Source of the DNA: an uncultured Eubacteriales bacterium
Lineage (GTDB): Bacteria; Bacillota; Clostridia; Oscillospirales; Oscillospiraceae
Direction: 5' to 3'
NCBI GenBank assembly: GCA_900554705.1
Contig: USIH01000110.1
Location: 1-7,321, forward strand
DNA length: 7,321 bases
The position numbers were made by a program, and so were the translations under genes. Positions 5,974-7,321 of this stretch are shown here, in pieces. The notes beneath the pieces are model-generated. The model was not told the DNA's origin, made no database searches, and saw nothing but the letters and a program-made list of their open reading frames with translations. Within the stretch, counting starts at the first letter, position 1. Each line of letters begins with the position of its first letter.

Positions 5974-6834
5974 TTATGCGTCCTCCCGAAAGAGCCTTTG
6001 CTCCAGACAGGTCACGGCGGACGCGTCCGGCAGGCAGGCATAAGCATAGATCGGCAGCGCGGCGGCAAGCTGCGTCGCCATATGCAGCGCGGCATCGATG
6101 TCCTCCGCGCGCCACGGCTGCACCGGCATCTGCGACAGCAGCATACTGACCGCCTCGCGCGCGCCGAGCCGCCGGAGGCCGTTCTCCTTCCCGTGCGAGA
6201 GGAAGACCAGCGCGCCGAGCGGCAGCGTCACATTGCGGCAAATGCCGGAGGAACCGGCATACGGCAGACCGGCGGCATAAAAGCCGTCTTCACGCCGCAG
6301 CAGCAGCGCTTTGTCGCCGTTTACGACGGGCGTGTGCCGCAGCTGCGCCCAAAGAGCGCTGTGCGTACTCTTTCCCGCGCCGGAAGCGCCGGAGAACAGC
6401 ACGGCCTTCCCCTCGCGCTCGATCCACGCCGCATGGAAGATCGCCTCGCGGTGCTGCAAGAGCAGGCTCTCCACGCAGATGCACGAGAGCACATACTTTT
6501 CCTGATAGCGGATCCGCGGCGCGCAGAGGCGCAGCGTCAGCGGCTGCGCAGAGGCGCAGGGACGGGAGAGCAGCGCATAGCACTTGCGGTGCGCCGTGTC
6601 GGTGAAATAAGCAACGGTCTCCTCCTGCGCCGTGCGCCACACAGCCTTGCGCGGCGCGGTGTAGAGGGCAGGCGCGCAGGGCGCGTCGAGCCGTTCGCAG
6701 CGCAGGATATGGCAGGAAATGTCCGGCTCTCCCTGCGCCGCGAAGCGGTAGAGATAGCCGTCGTCGGACGGGAGCCAGCCGGTGAGCCGAAGAAAGACGT
6801 CGCCCAGCCGGACGGTAAGCTCAGGGCTGGTCAT
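5974..6834 (-). CDS. HPr-kinase/PEP-carboxykinase-like P-loop protein
   Basis: The 286-residue protein resembles the HPr-kinase-related kinases found in peptide-modification clusters. A poorly conserved N-terminal half (1-130) precedes HAAWIEREGKAVLFSG (134-149) and a Walker A GASGAGKS (149-156). NGDKALL (172-178) fits a Walker-B-like position, and LPYAGSSG (190-197) is a glycine/serine-rich block typical of this group. It is not the carbon-catabolite HPr kinase itself, because the HprK signature and N-terminal domain are not recognisable. In lasso-peptide clusters such homologues phosphorylate the precursor peptide, so a similar role is possible but unproven. It overlaps the upstream gene by 14 nt, has no clear Shine-Dalgarno sequence and probably depends on translational coupling. 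Eleven cysteines is a notable content. Confidence 0.8.
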   Translation of the reverse strand: MTSPELTVRLGDVFLRLTGWLPSDDGYLYRFAAQGEPDISCHILRCERLDAPCAPALYTAPRKAVWRTAQEETVAYFTDTAHRKCYALLSRPCASAQPLTLRLCAPRIRYQEKYVLSCICVESLLLQHREAIFHAAWIEREGKAVLFSGASGAGKSTHSALWAQLRHTPVVNGDKALLLRREDGFYAAGLPYAGSSGICRNVTLPLGALVFLSHGKENGLRRLGAREAVSMLLSQMPVQPWRAEDIDAALHMATQLAAALPIYAYACLPDASAVTCLEQRLFREDA

Positions 6835-7321
6835 AGATCATGTAAAACGGCACGGAACCGTTCTCGGTATAATGCCGCTGTATGCTCTGCCGCGTCTCGC
6901 CCTCCTGAAAACCGCCCGCAAAGGTCGCGCGGTAGGTAATGCCGCCCCAGTACAGGCCGTCCCGATAGTTCTTATAGCAGACGGCAACGTCATAGTCGAT
7001 CGCGCCGCCGGAAACGTTCGTCAGATTGAGCACGCCGTCGGCCGTGGAGAGGCGGAACTGCGCCCCGAAATCCAGCACGGCGCGCGCGCTCAGCGGCGCG
7101 ACCTGCGCCACGGCCAGTTCGCCCAGCACCATCGTCTCGCGGTAGGCGGCGCGGTCGCGGGCAAAGACGATGCACCTGCCCTGCACGGGCAGCCCAGTGA
7201 GGTCGAAGTAGGCATAACCGTCGCCGCACGGCAGGCAGAGCTGCGCATATTCCAGAAAGTCCGTGCCGCCGTTTTCCACGAGCAGCGCAAGCACGCGCTC
7301 CACCGGCTCGTCCGAGCCGTC
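6821..7321 (-). CDS. Unrecognised protein, C-terminal part (cut by window edge)
   Basis: The reading frame is open from the window edge to a TGA at 6821-6823, at least 166 residues. A GTG at 7303 is possible, but the frame continues upstream (DGSDEP then VERVLALL), so this is most likely the 3' part of a longer gene. The visible part alternates hydrophobic and polar residues with many aromatic and glycine positions (for example YAYFDLTGLP, VLNLTNVSGG, YKNYRDGLYWGG), suggesting a beta-rich, possibly Ig-like or jelly-roll fold. No transmembrane segment, catalytic motif or known family is recognised. It is the first visible gene of the operon with the kinase-like, radical SAM and PqqD-like genes, overlapping the kinase-like gene by 14 nt, so it is probably functionally linked. 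Confidence 0.7.
   Translation of the reverse strand, partial: DGSDEPVERVLALLVENGGTDFLEYAQLCLPCGDGYAYFDLTGLPVQGRCIVFARDRAAYRETMVLGELAVAQVAPLSARAVLDFGAQFRLSTADGVLNLTNVSGGAIDYDVAVCYKNYRDGLYWGGITYRATFAGGFQEGETRQSIQRHYTENGSVPFYMIYDQP

Noticed and set aside
5998..6939. Plus-strand reading frame of 313 residues opposite the kinase-like gene
   Set aside because: It is a shadow of a P-loop gene in GC-rich DNA with no motif of its own.

Overview
The window looks like chromosomal DNA of a GC-rich anaerobic Firmicute of the Clostridia, most likely Oscillospiraceae/Ruminococcaceae-like. This is inferred from strong GGAGG-type ribosome binding sites, a DUF6514-type small protein, a clostridial cytidylate-kinase-like protein and a clostridial-type GAPDH. 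No RNA gene, insertion sequence, phage gene or CRISPR array is visible.

Left part (1-2145, minus strand). A DUF6514-like small gene (1876-2145) is followed by nrdR (1342-1797), the repressor of ribonucleotide reductase genes, which has its own promoter. nrdR overlaps by 4 nt a secreted or membrane-anchored NodB-type polysaccharide deacetylase (104-1345). That unit ends in a strong stem-loop (56-89) beside a second perfect inverted repeat (24-55).

Middle part (2146-4466). Across a divergent AT-rich intergenic region, an extended -10 promoter drives a cytidylate-kinase-like gene (2408-3004) and probably the next gene, an atypical thioredoxin starting with TTG (3079-3390). The gap between them encodes an 18-bp RNA hairpin that contains the thioredoxin Shine-Dalgarno sequence, and its loop is complementary to the seven bases just upstream of the stem. 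A shared convergent terminator (3395-3423) separates thioredoxin from gap (GAPDH, 3435-4466, minus), which has its own promoter.

Right part (4610-7321, minus strand). Four tightly packed genes, overlapping or abutting, read toward gap: an unrecognised protein cut by the window edge, an HPr-kinase/PEP-carboxykinase-like P-loop protein, a radical SAM/SPASM enzyme and a PqqD-like peptide-binding protein. This set resembles a RiPP (ribosomally made, post-translationally modified peptide) maturation operon. No precursor peptide is visible here; it may lie beyond 7321. This operon and the thioredoxin leader hairpin are the two most interesting items in the window.
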